Shown: in pieces, positions 16,242 through 25,213 of the stretch
Position numbering within the stretch: the stretch's first letter is position 1
How the letters are laid out: the number at the start of each line of letters is the position of its first letter
Source of the DNA: Nonomuraea wenchangensis
GTDB lineage: Bacteria > Actinomycetota > Actinomycetes > Streptosporangiales > Streptosporangiaceae
DNA length: 64,000 nucleotides
Direction: 5' to 3'
NCBI RefSeq assembly: GCF_900111685.1
Contig: NZ_FOHX01000007.1
Span: 465,929 to 529,928, forward strand
Translations under genes and position numbers: made by a program
Notes under the pieces: model-generated
Seen by the model: only the letters and a program-made list of their open reading frames with translations
Database searches by the model: none
What the model was told of the DNA's origin: nothing

Positions 16242-16358
16242 GACGCGCTGGAGGTGCTGGACCATCTCCTGGCGCCGATCTACATCCGTCTCCTGTTCGG
16301 CGCGGGCCCGCTCACCCCTGACTACCTCGACGGGTTGGTGGACCGGTTGCTCGCCTGA
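16242..16358 (+). pseudogene. C-terminal remnant of a TetR regulator
   Basis: Thirty-eight codons before a TGA at 16356 read DALEVLDHLLAPIYIRLLFG, then GAGPLTPDYLDGLVDRLLA. This is the end of a TetR_C domain ('LDLL.AP.YYRLLFG.GPL...Y.D.LVD..L'). The helix-turn-helix part is missing. The remnant meets the MFS remnant head to head, so a divergent tetR/efflux pair lost both 5' ends. Confidence 0.6.
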
Positions 16359-16567
16359 TCCGGCCCGTCGCACCGCCCCCGGTTTCCGCAGCCCGGGCGG
16401 CCCTCCGCGCGGGGAGTGCTCCGGCGGGTGGAGGATGGATCGGCGGACGCTGCGGCGGCGGATCTCGTACGGCTCGTGGATGCCAGGGTGGGCAGGAGGA
16501 TCGGGCCGCTGTTGCGGTGGCAGGTGGCTCTTCAGGCTTGTATGTGCGGAAGGTAGGGTGAGGGCTT

Positions 16568-16978
16568 GTGACGACGTTCCGGATCAGCGAGGCCGCGGCG
16601 CTGCTCGGGGTCAGCTCCGACACCGTCCGGCGGTGGGTGGACGCGGGCCGGCTGACCGCCGAGCGGGACGAGCACGGTCACCGGCAGGTCAACGGCGCCG
16701 ACCTGGCGGCGTTCGCCCGCGCCCAGGTCGAGACGGTCGAGGGCGGCCGTTCGTCGGCGCGCAACCGCTTTCGCGGGATCGTCACCGAGGTGATCCGCGA
16801 CGCGGTGATGGCGCAGGTGGAGATCGCCGCGGGGCCGTTCCGCGTGGTGTCGCTGATGAGCCGTCAGGCCGCCGACGAGCTGGGTCTGGAGCCGGGGGTG
16901 GTGGCGGTCGCCGTGATCAAGTCCACCAACGTCGTCGTGGAGATCCCCGGTCACGAGCGCGTGGCCAGTACCTTGTGA
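16568..16978 (+). CDS. HTH and TOBE domain regulator of molybdate uptake
   Basis: A 136-residue protein. Residues 1-60 form a MerR/excisionase-like helix-turn-helix (FRISEAAALLGVSSDTVRRWVDAGRL). Residues about 68-135 are a TOBE/Mop domain ('RNRFRGIVTEVIRDAVMAQVEIAAG.....VSLMSR.AADELGLEPGVVAVAVIKSTNVVVEI'), which binds molybdate or tungstate. This architecture regularly precedes modABC in actinobacteria and serves in place of ModE. GTG start at 16568; the gene ends 13 bases before modA, so it is the first gene of the operon. Probably senses intracellular molybdate and controls its own operon. Confidence 0.88.
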   Translation: MTTFRISEAAALLGVSSDTVRRWVDAGRLTAERDEHGHRQVNGADLAAFARAQVETVEGGRSSARNRFRGIVTEVIRDAVMAQVEIAAGPFRVVSLMSRQAADELGLEPGVVAVAVIKSTNVVVEIPGHERVASTL

Positions 16979-16991
16979 GGAGCCCCCCTTG

Positions 16992-17795
16992 GTGTCAAGG
17001 CGTCTTCCCCGATGGGCGATCGCCCTGCCCGTCGCGCTCGCGCTGGCGGGCCTGTCCGGCTGCGGCTCCGGCGAGCCGGCCGCGACCCCCGATGCGGGCT
17101 CGTCCTCGGCCGCCGGTGGCGGGGCCGGGGAGGTGACGGTGTTCGCGGCGGCGTCGCTGACCGGGACGTTCACCGAGCTCGGCAAGACCTTCGAGGCCGC
17201 GCATCCGGGCACGACCGTCAGGTTCAACTTCGGCTCCAGCGCGACGCTGGCCCAGCAGATCGTCCAGGGGGCGCCGGCGGACGTGTTCGCGGCGGCGAGC
17301 CCGGCCACGATGAAGACCGTCACCGACGCGTCCCTGGCGGCCTCGCCGGTCACGTTCGTCCGCAACAAGCTGCAGATCGCCGTGCCGAAGGACAACCCGG
17401 CCGAGGTGGACGAGCTGAAGGACCTCACCGACGCCAAGGTGAAGGTGGCGCTCTGCGCCGAGCAGGTGCCGTGCGGCGCGGCGGCGGTCAAGGCGCTGGA
17501 CGCGGCCGGGCTGAAGGTCACCCCGGTCACCCTGGAGCAGGACGTCAAGGCCACCCTCACCAAGGTCGAGCTGGGCGAGGTGGACGCGGCGCTGGTCTAC
17601 AGGACGGACGTGATCGCCTCGGCGGGCAAGGTGACCGGCATCGAGTTCCCCGAGGCGGACCAGGCGATCAACGACTACCCGATCGCCACGCTGGCCAAGG
17701 CCCCCGCCGGTGACCTGGCCGGGCAGTTCGTGGACCTCGTGCTGTCGCAGCAGGGCAAGGACGTGCTGACCAAGGCCGGCTTCGAGGCCCCCTGA
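16992..17795 (+). CDS. modA: Molybdate ABC transporter, substrate-binding lipoprotein
   Basis: A 267-residue exported lipoprotein. Signal with lipobox LSGC (Cys24), then a Gly/Ser linker, then the ModA fold starting 'VTVFAAASLTGTFTELGKTFE' and 'VRFNFGSSATLAQQIVQGAPADVF', which carries the Ser residues that bind the oxyanion. A GAGGAG ribosome site lies 9 bases before the GTG at 16992; a TTG at 16989 is an alternative. First structural gene of modABC. Confidence 0.95.
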   Translation: MSRRLPRWAIALPVALALAGLSGCGSGEPAATPDAGSSSAAGGGAGEVTVFAAASLTGTFTELGKTFEAAHPGTTVRFNFGSSATLAQQIVQGAPADVFAAASPATMKTVTDASLAASPVTFVRNKLQIAVPKDNPAEVDELKDLTDAKVKVALCAEQVPCGAAAVKALDAAGLKVTPVTLEQDVKATLTKVELGEVDAALVYRTDVIASAGKVTGIEFPEADQAINDYPIATLAKAPAGDLAGQFVDLVLSQQGKDVLTKAGFEAP

Positions 17796-17800
17796 CCGCC

Positions 17801-18664
17801 ATGGACTTCTCCACACCTGAGCACGCCGGCCCGCCGGGCCCGTCGGCCGGGTCCGGCGGCCGGCGGGCCGCGGGCCGTGGCGTCGCCGGGCGGCTGCCGT
17901 GGATGCTGGTGCTGCCCGCCGTCGCCGGCCTGGTCTTCCTGGTGCTGCCGCTCGCCGGGCTGCTGATCCGGGCCCCCTGGCCGACGCTGCTGGAGCGACT
18001 GGCCGAGCCGCACGTGCTGGAGGCGCTGCGGCTGTCGCTGGCGTGCGCCACCGTCGCCACCGCCTGCTGCCTGCTGCTCGGGGTGCCGCTCGCCTGGCTG
18101 CTGGCCCGGGTGGAGTTCCCCGGGCGCCGTCTGGTGCGCGCGCTGGTCACCGTGCCGCTGGTGCTGCCGCCGGTCGTGGGCGGCGTGGCGCTGCTGCTGG
18201 TGCTCGGCCGGCGCGGACTCGTCGGGCAGTGGCTGGAGTCGAGCTTCGGCGTCACGCTGCCGTTCACCACGGCCGGGGTGATCGTGGCCGAGGCGTTCGT
18301 GGCGATGCCGTTCCTGGTGATCAGCGTGGAGGGCGCGCTGCGCGGCGCCGACCAGCGCTTCGAGGAGGCCGCCGCGACGCTCGGCGCCTCCCGCTGGACC
18401 GTCTTCCGCCGGGTGACGCTGCCGATGGTCATGCCCGGCGTGGTCGCCGGGGCGGTCCTGTGCTGGGCGCGGGCGCTCGGCGAGTTCGGCGCGACCATCA
18501 CCTTCGCCGGCAACTTCCCCGGCACCACCCGCACCATGCCGCTGGCCGTCTATCTCGCCCTGGAGACCGAGCCGGAGGCCGCCATCGTGCTCAGCCTCGT
18601 GCTGCTGGCCGTGTCGGTGATCATCCTGGCCAGCCTGCGCGACCGGTGGGTGAGCGCCGCGTGA
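17801..18664 (+). CDS. modB: Molybdate ABC transporter, permease
   Basis: A 287-residue inner-membrane protein with about six helices after a Gly/Pro-rich cytoplasmic N-terminus of some 30 residues. The EAA loop is at 'EEAAATLGASRWTVFRRVTLPMVMPG' (about residues 187-212), and the ModB-typical 'RALGEFGATITFAGN' and 'TMPLAVYLALE' follow. It begins 5 bases after modA and its stop overlaps the GTG of modC, so all three are coupled. Confidence 0.95.
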   Translation: MDFSTPEHAGPPGPSAGSGGRRAAGRGVAGRLPWMLVLPAVAGLVFLVLPLAGLLIRAPWPTLLERLAEPHVLEALRLSLACATVATACCLLLGVPLAWLLARVEFPGRRLVRALVTVPLVLPPVVGGVALLLVLGRRGLVGQWLESSFGVTLPFTTAGVIVAEAFVAMPFLVISVEGALRGADQRFEEAAATLGASRWTVFRRVTLPMVMPGVVAGAVLCWARALGEFGATITFAGNFPGTTRTMPLAVYLALETEPEAAIVLSLVLLAVSVIILASLRDRWVSAA

Positions 18665-19692
18665 GCCTCGATGCCCGCCTGGTGGTCACCCGGGCCGCGT
18701 TCACCCTCGATCTCGACCTGCACGTCGCCGCCGGCGAGGTGGTCGCGCTGCTCGGCCCCAACGGCGCGGGCAAGACCACCGCGCTGCGCGCCCTGGCCGG
18801 GCTGACCGGGCTGTCGGAGGGCGAGATCGTCCTCGACGGCCGGCCGCTGCACACCCTGGCCGCGGAGCAGCGCCCGATCGGCATGGTGTTCCAGGACTAC
18901 CTGCTCTTCCCGCACCTGTCGGCCCTGGACAACGTCGCCTTCGGGCCGCGCTGCCAGGGCGTGCCGAAGGCCGAGGCCCGCCGCGCCGCCGCCGCCCTGC
19001 TGGAGCGGGTCGGGCTGGCCGACCGCGCCGCCGCGAGGCCCCGGGAACTGTCCGGCGGGCAGGCCCAGCGGGTCGCGCTCGCCCGCGCGCTGGCCGTACG
19101 GCCGGAGCTGCTGCTGCTGGACGAACCCCTCGCCGCGCTCGACGCCCACACCCGGCTGGAGATCCGCTCCCAGCTCCGCCGTCACCTGGCCGACTTCGAC
19201 GGCGCCACCGTGCTGGTCACCCACGACCCCCTCGACGCGATGGTGCTGGCCGACCGGCTGATCGTCATCGAGGGCGGCACGATCGTCCAGCAGGGGACGC
19301 CGGCCGAGGTCGCCCGCCGCCCGCGCACCGACTACGTGGCCCGCCTGGTCGGGCTCAACCTCTACCGGGGCGTGGCCGACGGGGCCCTGGTCAAGGTGGG
19401 CGAGTGGCCGCTGCACACCTCCGAGAACCTGGAGGGGCCGGCGTTCGTCGCCTTCCCGCCGGCCGCCGTCGCGCTCTACCGCAGCCGCCCCGACGGCAGC
19501 CCGCGCAACCTGTGGCAGGCCAGGATCGGCGGCATCGAACGGCACGGCGACAACGTACGGGTGCACCTCGACGGCCCCGTCACCGCTTTCGCCGACATCA
19601 CCCCCGCCGCCGTCGCCGACCTCGACCTGACCCCGGGCCAGCGCATCTGGGCGTCGGTCAAGGCCACCGAGACCCACGCCTACCCGGCATGA
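18661..19692 (+). CDS. modC: Molybdate ABC transporter, ATP-binding protein
   Basis: A 343-residue ATPase: Walker A GPNGAGKTT (about residue 32), Q-loop 'VFQDYLLFPHLSALDNVAFG', signature LSGGQAQR (about 135), Walker B LLLLDEPLAALD (about 155), switch His in VTHDPLDA. The C-terminal 60 residues form a TOBE-like regulatory domain ('RIGGIERHGDNVRVHLDG'), which in ModC binds molybdate and inhibits transport. GTG start overlaps the modB stop. Confidence 0.95.
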   Translation: MSLDARLVVTRAAFTLDLDLHVAAGEVVALLGPNGAGKTTALRALAGLTGLSEGEIVLDGRPLHTLAAEQRPIGMVFQDYLLFPHLSALDNVAFGPRCQGVPKAEARRAAAALLERVGLADRAAARPRELSGGQAQRVALARALAVRPELLLLDEPLAALDAHTRLEIRSQLRRHLADFDGATVLVTHDPLDAMVLADRLIVIEGGTIVQQGTPAEVARRPRTDYVARLVGLNLYRGVADGALVKVGEWPLHTSENLEGPAFVAFPPAAVALYRSRPDGSPRNLWQARIGGIERHGDNVRVHLDGPVTAFADITPAAVADLDLTPGQRIWASVKATETHAYPA

Positions 19693-19713
19693 GCGCCGGG
19701 TCCGGCGGGGGAC

Positions 19714-20184
19714 TCAGCCCCATAACCGCTCGTCGGCGCAGACCCTGAGGTCGGTGACCTGGCTGATGTGGCGGGCGCCGCAGCGGTCGCCCGGCATCAC
19801 CAGGTGCGGGCCCTGCTCGTCCAGATCGCGGCAGTCCATGCTGACGGCCAGCAGCGCCGCGGTGTTGCCGAACTCGGGGTCGAGCTCGCCCCACGACAGG
19901 ACGGCGCGATGGCCGTCCCTGCCCAGGACCGCGACCAGGAAGCGGAGCCGGTCCTTGCGCTCGCCGGGGTCGAACAGCGGCCCGGCCGCGCCGATCACGT
20001 CGATGAGCAGGGGACCGGTGAAGAAGTGCCGCCGCGACCCGGACCTACGGCATTCGAAACTCACCGTCATCTCCCGCTGCGGCATCGACCGCAGCCCGGC
20101 CATGCTCAGCCAGGCGGGCTCGCGCACCTCACCGGTCAGGCGGACCGGACCGTTCGTCCCCTGCTCGATCGACGTGGGCTCCAC
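19714..20184 (-). CDS. Small molybdopterin-binding-fold (sulfite-oxidase-like) protein
   Basis: A 156-residue protein matching a single oxidoreductase molybdopterin-binding (SUOX/YedY-type) domain: 'VRLTGEVREPAWLSMAGLRSMP', 'VSFEC' with the Cys at the place of the molybdenum ligand, 'HFFTGPLLIDVI', 'VLSWGELDPEFG' and 'GPHLVMPGDRCGARHISQVTDLRV'. It is much shorter than YedY or sulfite oxidase and has no dimerisation domain, signal peptide or haem domain. The GTG at 20184 is preferred because GAGGAGG precedes it by 6 bases; the frame is open far upstream. It faces modABC, which fits a cofactor link. It may bind the cofactor or be a relic that only keeps the fold. Confidence 0.75.
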   Translation of the reverse strand: MEPTSIEQGTNGPVRLTGEVREPAWLSMAGLRSMPQREMTVSFECRRSGSRRHFFTGPLLIDVIGAAGPLFDPGERKDRLRFLVAVLGRDGHRAVLSWGELDPEFGNTAALLAVSMDCRDLDEQGPHLVMPGDRCGARHISQVTDLRVCADERLWG

Positions 20185-20312
20185 GGGACGCCTCCTCGCC
20201 TGGGCAACCGTCTGACCCTGCCCATGCCCGGCGGCCATCGAGCTCACACTTACATGCGAGGCTTGAAGCTTGTCCTCCTGGCAGGTGCCAGAGGGATCAG
20301 CGGAATACGTGC

Positions 20313-22601
20313 TCAGATGCGTACGACAGCGGCGTGGGTGCGGCCGCGGGTGCCGCCGACCTCCACCCTGATCGACTTCTTGGACCTGCGCACGCCACGG
20401 CCGCCCTTCACGACCGAGCGCACCGCCCACGGCAGCCTGATCCGCACCTCGTCGGCGGTCCTGGACGGGTCGGAGACGGCGACCCGCACCCGCCCGCGGT
20501 CGCGGCGCAGCACCAGCGCGCACGGACCGTCGGCGGAGAGCTTCCCGTGCGGGGTCTCGACGCTGCCCGCCCGCCAGAACACCGCGGCGATCAGGTCGCC
20601 GCGGGAGACGGCCTGCGCCGTGCCGTTGTTGGCGAGGACCTCGACCTGCCGCCGGTAGGCGGCGGTCCGCTCGGGGCAGGCCCCGGGCAGCACGGCGTAG
20701 GCGTAGCGCGCCTTACGCGGATCGGCGCCGTGGTCGATGACGATCGTCGTGTAGTGCCTGGTGACGGGGGTCGTGTCGCCGCCGGTGGTGGCGCCCTTGT
20801 CGATGTCGCGCCAGCGGCCGGTGCGCTGCTCGCGAGTGACCTTGATCTCAGCGCCGTCCAGCAGCGCGTACCCGGCCACGCCGGACAGGTGGAGCCACCG
20901 CTCGCCCCTGGTCAGCGGCGGGTGCTCGGCGTGGGTGTTGCGGTTCTCCACGACCGTCTCGATCCGGCGGCCGTCGGAGGCGGTGATGCCGGCGCCGAGC
21001 GCGACCACCGCGTCGTCGAGGAGGAACCACGCCTTCTTGGCGCGCAGCGACGAGCCGCCCGCGACCAGCTTCATGGCGGCGACGCCGTACTCGCCGTCCA
21101 GCGCCACCCCGCCCGCCCAAGGAGTGGGGGGCAGGCGGCGGGTGCCGTGCGTGAGGTCGGCGCGCCTGCGGGTGTCGACCGTCGTGCCCGGCAGCCGGTA
21201 CGGGTCGATCGTCGGCCAGAGGTCGTCGTTCCAGTGGGTGAGGTCGTCGGTGTAGAGGTACGTCATGCCGTCGCCGGTGTACCAGCCGTGCAGGTTCTCC
21301 TGGTTCATGGCCTCGGCCGCGCCGATGCGCTCCGAGCTCATCGCGATCGCGAAGGCCCAGCCCGGGCGGCGGTGCACGACGCGGTCCATGTCGGCGAAGA
21401 CGTACGTGCCCGTCGTACGCGGCCCGACCGGCACCGAGTCGTCGGCCAGCAGCGCCTCGGCCCGCGCGAGGCTCGCCAGCGGTGCGTGCGTGCCGTACGG
21501 GATCGCCTGATTGCGGGTCAGCCAGCCCTTCACCAGCGGACGCCAGCGCCGGGCGTGCCGCTCGGGCGCGCTGTCCAGCAGGGTGAGAACGGCCTCGACG
21601 GTCTTCTGCCCCGAATGGTGGTCGCGGTGGCCCTGCACCGAGATCTGCCGGCCGCGGACGCAGTCCATCATCAGCCCGTCGAAGACGAACGGCACGAACG
21701 AGCGGTCCACGATCTCGTACACGTTGCCGATGCGGGGGATCTCCCACGGCGAGCGCGCGAGCATGGCGATCAGCTTGGCCACGCTCTCCAGGTAGTCCAC
21801 GCCGTAGCTGCCCGTGTAGGGGTAGACGTCGTGCTGGATGAACGACCCGTCGTGGTAGAAGCCGTCGCCGGGCCCCTTCGTGCGGCGTAACAGGTCGGAG
21901 ACCGCGTCGCTGGCCCGCCTGACCAGGCGCGCGTCGTGGGTGAGCAGCCCGCGCATCGCGACGGCCATGGCCTTGCCCGCCCGGTTCGCGCCGGTCTCGG
22001 TCACGCCGGGGTGGCTGATCCGCCGCTCCGGGTCGGGGCACCAGCGGCGCAGCGGGCGCAGCCAGCGTGCGAGGTGGTCCTTCGGCAGGCCGTCGTAGAG
22101 CAGGGCGCAGGTGTCGGTCAGCGCGCGCGGCACGCCGATCTCCCACCAGTACCAGTTGCTGCCCCGGCGGTCGAGGCGCTCGTGGTAGGCGTGCTCGTAC
22201 AGGAAGTCCAGCGCCCTGACCGCGGTCTCGGCCACCCGGGGGTCGCCGTGCATGGCGGTGCCCGGGGTGGCCCAGCCGAGCGCGAGCGTGCGCATGCGGT
22301 TGTAGGAGCGGTTGAAGTCGCCCGTACGTGGGTTGGACAGCGGCAGGTCGGGCCACAGGCTCGGGCGGCGCGGGTCCGGCTTCAGCTTGCGCAGCACCGC
22401 GTTCGCCGAGCCCTCGACGGCCTGGATCTTGTCGGTGTGGGCGGGGTCGTACGCGCCGCCGGCCAGCAGGCTCACCCAGCGCTCCCGCGCGGCGTCGAAC
22501 GCGGCGGTGCTCACCGCCTCAGCCGGCCTTTCCCACAGGGCGGCACCGGCCACGGCCGAGGCGCCCAGCAGGGCGGACCGCCGGCTGAGGGGGTGAATCA
22601 T
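20313..22601 (-). CDS. Exported polysaccharide lyase family 8 (hyaluronate/chondroitin/xanthan lyase type)
   Basis: A 762-residue secreted enzyme. The signal is Tat-like: SRRSALLGASAVAGAAL at residues 6-22 with a likely AxA-type cleavage near residue 30. The alpha/alpha-barrel holds the PL8 catalytic motifs: GSNWYWWEIGVPR (Asn, about 146), HDGSFIQHDVYPYTGSYG (His and Tyr, about 248-266) and 'RGRQIS'. Central and C-terminal beta-sandwich domains follow ('MNQENLHGWYTGDGMTYLY', 'WPTIDPYRLPGTT'). It cleaves uronic-acid polysaccharides by beta-elimination; which one cannot be told. Single gene; the next genes are a sigma factor unit in the same direction. Confidence 0.9.
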   Translation of the reverse strand: MIHPLSRRSALLGASAVAGAALWERPAEAVSTAAFDAARERWVSLLAGGAYDPAHTDKIQAVEGSANAVLRKLKPDPRRPSLWPDLPLSNPRTGDFNRSYNRMRTLALGWATPGTAMHGDPRVAETAVRALDFLYEHAYHERLDRRGSNWYWWEIGVPRALTDTCALLYDGLPKDHLARWLRPLRRWCPDPERRISHPGVTETGANRAGKAMAVAMRGLLTHDARLVRRASDAVSDLLRRTKGPGDGFYHDGSFIQHDVYPYTGSYGVDYLESVAKLIAMLARSPWEIPRIGNVYEIVDRSFVPFVFDGLMMDCVRGRQISVQGHRDHHSGQKTVEAVLTLLDSAPERHARRWRPLVKGWLTRNQAIPYGTHAPLASLARAEALLADDSVPVGPRTTGTYVFADMDRVVHRRPGWAFAIAMSSERIGAAEAMNQENLHGWYTGDGMTYLYTDDLTHWNDDLWPTIDPYRLPGTTVDTRRRADLTHGTRRLPPTPWAGGVALDGEYGVAAMKLVAGGSSLRAKKAWFLLDDAVVALGAGITASDGRRIETVVENRNTHAEHPPLTRGERWLHLSGVAGYALLDGAEIKVTREQRTGRWRDIDKGATTGGDTTPVTRHYTTIVIDHGADPRKARYAYAVLPGACPERTAAYRRQVEVLANNGTAQAVSRGDLIAAVFWRAGSVETPHGKLSADGPCALVLRRDRGRVRVAVSDPSRTADEVRIRLPWAVRSVVKGGRGVRRSKKSIRVEVGGTRGRTHAAVVRI

Positions 22602-22681
22602 GGCGGCCTTTCGGGCATGAGGGCTGATCACAGATGAGAAGATCCTATGTCGGCAGAGGACCACTCATCGCGCCCTCGCCG

Positions 22682-23770
22682 TCACCACTCGGCCGGCAGC
22701 TTCACGTCCTGCGAGTCTGCGAGGGACACCTTGTGCACCAGCCGGGCCTTCCCGGTGTCGACGTTCACCGCGTAGCTGCGCAGCTCCGTTCTCACCTGGT
22801 AGTCGAGCATCACCTCGGACGCGCTCGCCCAGATCCGCACGGAGTCCGGTCCGCCCTTGACCGGGGCGCCCTTGACCGTCACCTTCCGCACCACCCGCCC
22901 GGTCTTGGTGTCGAGCAGCGTCAGCCTCCTCTTCTCGAACTCCACGGCGGCCACCGTGCGCCCGTCCGGGGCGGGCTCGCTGAACATGATGTACGTGCCG
23001 TGGAAGCGCACCGGCTTGCCGCCGCCGGTGACCGGCATCAGCCACAGGTCGGTCTTGCGGTAGCGGATCAGCTCGACCAGCCCGTCCTTGATGCCGATCG
23101 CCTCGTACTTGCCGTTCAGCGTGGTCGTCCTGCCGGTGCGCACGTCGATCAGCAGCCCCGGGTACTTGCTCCCCTCGCGCGGGTCGAAGCCGAGGTGGCG
23201 CCCGTCGTCGGAGACGACCAGCATCGAGCCGCGGCCGATCTGCGACTCCTTCACCTTAACCCGCGAGACGACCTGGGTGCCGGCCACCAGGTCGTGGACC
23301 ACGTGCGCCCCCTCCTGCCTGCTGTAGTAGGCGAACATCCGCCCGTCCCTGCTGATCGCGACCGGCGGCTGCGTGTGGTCGGGGGTGTTGGCGAGCGCCT
23401 GCGGCACCCGGTAGGTCCTGCCCGTGCGGGTGACGACTCGCCACTCGACCGCGGAACAGTCGAAAGACGGCGTCTGTGGCAAGTCGATCTCACACTTCGT
23501 GCGGTACGCGTAGCTGAGCTCGCCCACCTTGCCCGAGGGCAGGTCGGGCACCGACGACGTGGCCGGGGCGGCCTGGCCGGACCCGGTCAGCGTCACACCC
23601 GCCGTCACCGCGCCCACCAGCGCCACCGTCGCGAAAAAGGCCGTTGCCATGGTGATGTTTCTCCTGTGTCGTTGATGGTTCGCCACCGCGAGCGCTGCCA
23701 GGTCCGTCGTCGGCGCCACGTCGGGCGCCTCCTGGGCCAGCTCGCCGAGTGCCGCGCGCAGCCTGCTCAT
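22682..23770 (-). CDS. Membrane-anchored TolB-like partner of the ECF sigma factor
   Basis: A 362-residue protein with a short cytoplasmic N-terminus (MSRLRAALGELAQEAPD), one membrane helix (about residues 45-65) and an outer beta-propeller-like region with repeated 'DGR...' strands ('AISRDGRMFAYYSRQEG', 'VVSDDGRHLGFDP', 'APDGRTVAAVEF'). Two Cys (CEIDLP, FDCSAVEW) sit near the start of the outer part. Its ATG overlaps the stop of the SigE-type sigma factor gene, so it is very probably the anti-sigma or accessory protein of that factor, although no HxxxCxxC zinc motif is present. Confidence 0.82.
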   Translation of the reverse strand: MSRLRAALGELAQEAPDVAPTTDLAALAVANHQRHRRNITMATAFFATVALVGAVTAGVTLTGSGQAAPATSSVPDLPSGKVGELSYAYRTKCEIDLPQTPSFDCSAVEWRVVTRTGRTYRVPQALANTPDHTQPPVAISRDGRMFAYYSRQEGAHVVHDLVAGTQVVSRVKVKESQIGRGSMLVVSDDGRHLGFDPREGSKYPGLLIDVRTGRTTTLNGKYEAIGIKDGLVELIRYRKTDLWLMPVTGGGKPVRFHGTYIMFSEPAPDGRTVAAVEFEKRRLTLLDTKTGRVVRKVTVKGAPVKGGPDSVRIWASASEVMLDYQVRTELRSYAVNVDTGKARLVHKVSLADSQDVKLPAEW

Positions 23771-24297
23771 CTGGACACCTCCTGGGCCTCGAAGTCCTCG
23801 CTCAGCTCCGGCGCCAGCGCGCGCAGCCGCGCCAGCGCGTGATGGGTCTGGCTCTTGACGGTGCCGAGCGAGCAGCCGAGCGCCTCCGCGGTCTGGGCCT
23901 CCGTCAGGTCCTCCCAGAACCGCAGCACGATCACCGCGCGCTGCTTGCGCGTCAGCTTGGCCAGCGCCCGGCGCAGCACGACGCGGTCGAGCGTCGCCTC
24001 GTCGTAGGAGACGCCCTGTTCGGGCGGCTCCGCGCTCGGCACCTCGAAGCGGGGTCTGCGCCGCCACGAGATGTACTGGTTCACCAGCGCCCTGCGGGTG
24101 TACGCCTCCGGGTTGCCGCCCGCCGCCAGCTTGTGCCAGTGCCTGGCGACGTTCGTCAACGTGCTCTGCAACAGGTCCTCGGCGAGGTGACGGTCGCCCA
24201 CGAGCAGGTACGCGGTCCGCATCAACGCCTGTTGCCGGGCGAGCACGAACTCGCGGAAGCCCTCGTGACGATCCAATGTGATCTCCTCTCGCCCCAT
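23767..24297 (-). CDS. ECF RNA polymerase sigma factor, SigE family
   Basis: A 176-residue sigma-70 family factor with only regions 2 and 4. Region 2 runs about residues 10-85 ('EFVLARQQALMRTAYLLVGDRHLAEDLLQSTLTNVARHW'), region 4 about 105-165 ('LTRKQRAVIVLRFWEDLTEAQTAEALGCSLGTVKSQTHHALARL'). The sequence belongs to the actinobacterial SigE (SigE50-like) subfamily, in which the sigma gene is followed by a membrane partner, as here by an ATGA overlap. ATG at 24297 follows ggagat. Target genes unknown; no obvious ECF promoter was seen nearby. Confidence 0.93.
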   Translation of the reverse strand: MGREEITLDRHEGFREFVLARQQALMRTAYLLVGDRHLAEDLLQSTLTNVARHWHKLAAGGNPEAYTRRALVNQYISWRRRPRFEVPSAEPPEQGVSYDEATLDRVVLRRALAKLTRKQRAVIVLRFWEDLTEAQTAEALGCSLGTVKSQTHHALARLRALAPELSEDFEAQEVSR

Positions 24298-24413
24298 GCC
24301 AACGCGACCGCGCGAGCGAAAGGTTGCACCCGAGGGGCGGGCGGTGCGAGAAAAGCCATCACCGCGTCAATCGTGTTGCCCGGCCGTCCTTCCTGGCCGT
24401 TGAATGGGGAGCT

Positions 24414-24971
24414 GTGATCTCCTGCAGCCCCCGGGTCCGCCGCGTGCCCTCCATCGAGCTCAGCATCGGGGTGGGGTTCTTCGCGGCGGTGGCCGCCTGC
24501 GCGATCACCGCCCTGGTGGTGCCCATCGGCCAGCTCGAGGTGCGCTTCGCCGTCATGGGGCTGGCGGGGTGCTGCTACGCGGCGTTCGCGGCCGACCTGC
24601 GGGCCGCCGCCGTCATGGGCCTCGTCGTGTGGACCCTCGCCACCGGCTTCCTCATCCAGCCCGCCGGTGAGCTCATCGTGACCGGCGTCCCCGACGTGCT
24701 CAGGTTCGTCGCGGTCGTCGCCATGTGCCTGTCCGGCGGCTTCTACGGCATCGTGCGCCGCCACGCCCGCACCGGCGGGCAGCGCCAGGACCGGCGCCGG
24801 GTCACCCCGCAGCCGCCGCCGGCCCGGCCGGCGCTGCGGCGCGTCCCTCCTCGCCGCTACGCGCCGGTGGGCTCGTGCCCAGGCGGGCCGGCGGCGCGCC
24901 CGCCCGGCGGGCGCTCCGGCCGGGCCCTGGCCGGATGCCGGTGCCGGGGCCCGGCCGGCCCGCCGCGCTGA
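24414..24971 (+). CDS. Small membrane protein, DUF4118-like
   Basis: A 185-residue protein with about four hydrophobic helices in the first 115 residues ('GVGFFAAVAACAITALVVP', 'FAVMGLAGCCYAAFAA', 'AAVMGLVVWTLATGFL', 'VLRFVAVVAMCLSGGFY'), like the membrane module found in KdpD-type kinases and in short actinobacterial proteins. The last 65 residues are basic and proline-rich with no clear fold; a frameshift near 24,770 could have produced this tail. GTG at 24414 has ggggag in front. Divergent from the sigma factor gene; role unknown. Confidence 0.6.
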   Translation: MISCSPRVRRVPSIELSIGVGFFAAVAACAITALVVPIGQLEVRFAVMGLAGCCYAAFAADLRAAAVMGLVVWTLATGFLIQPAGELIVTGVPDVLRFVAVVAMCLSGGFYGIVRRHARTGGQRQDRRRVTPQPPPARPALRRVPPRRYAPVGSCPGGPAARPPGGRSGRALAGCRCRGPAGPPR

Positions 24972-25213
24972 GCCGGTCGTCATCGCGGCACTGGAACGGG
25001 AGCGAGACGCGGCCCGCCCCCCGACCGCCGTACAGTGACCCGCTCCGGTCGAGCTCGGTCCCGTACACGCGGTCGAGCTCGGCGGCCCAGGCGCGCAGGA
25101 CGGCCACGTCGGCGAGCCGGCTGCGCACTCAAGGCCGCCCGTGAAGGAGCTTGCGAAGGCGACGTCCTCATGAGCGGGCTGAGTGCGATCTTGCGAGGGT
25201 GAGCAGGCCCTGG

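Noticed and set aside
16359..16567. Search for a small gene or mobile element end before the molybdate regulator
   Set aside because: No frame with a ribosome site and sensible composition, and no terminal inverted repeats were found.
24802..25128. Minus-strand frame beginning RSRLADVAVLRAWAAELDRVYG
   Set aside because: The first 35 codons look coding and faintly recall transposase N-termini, but the match is too short and the rest decays into low complexity; not called as a gene.
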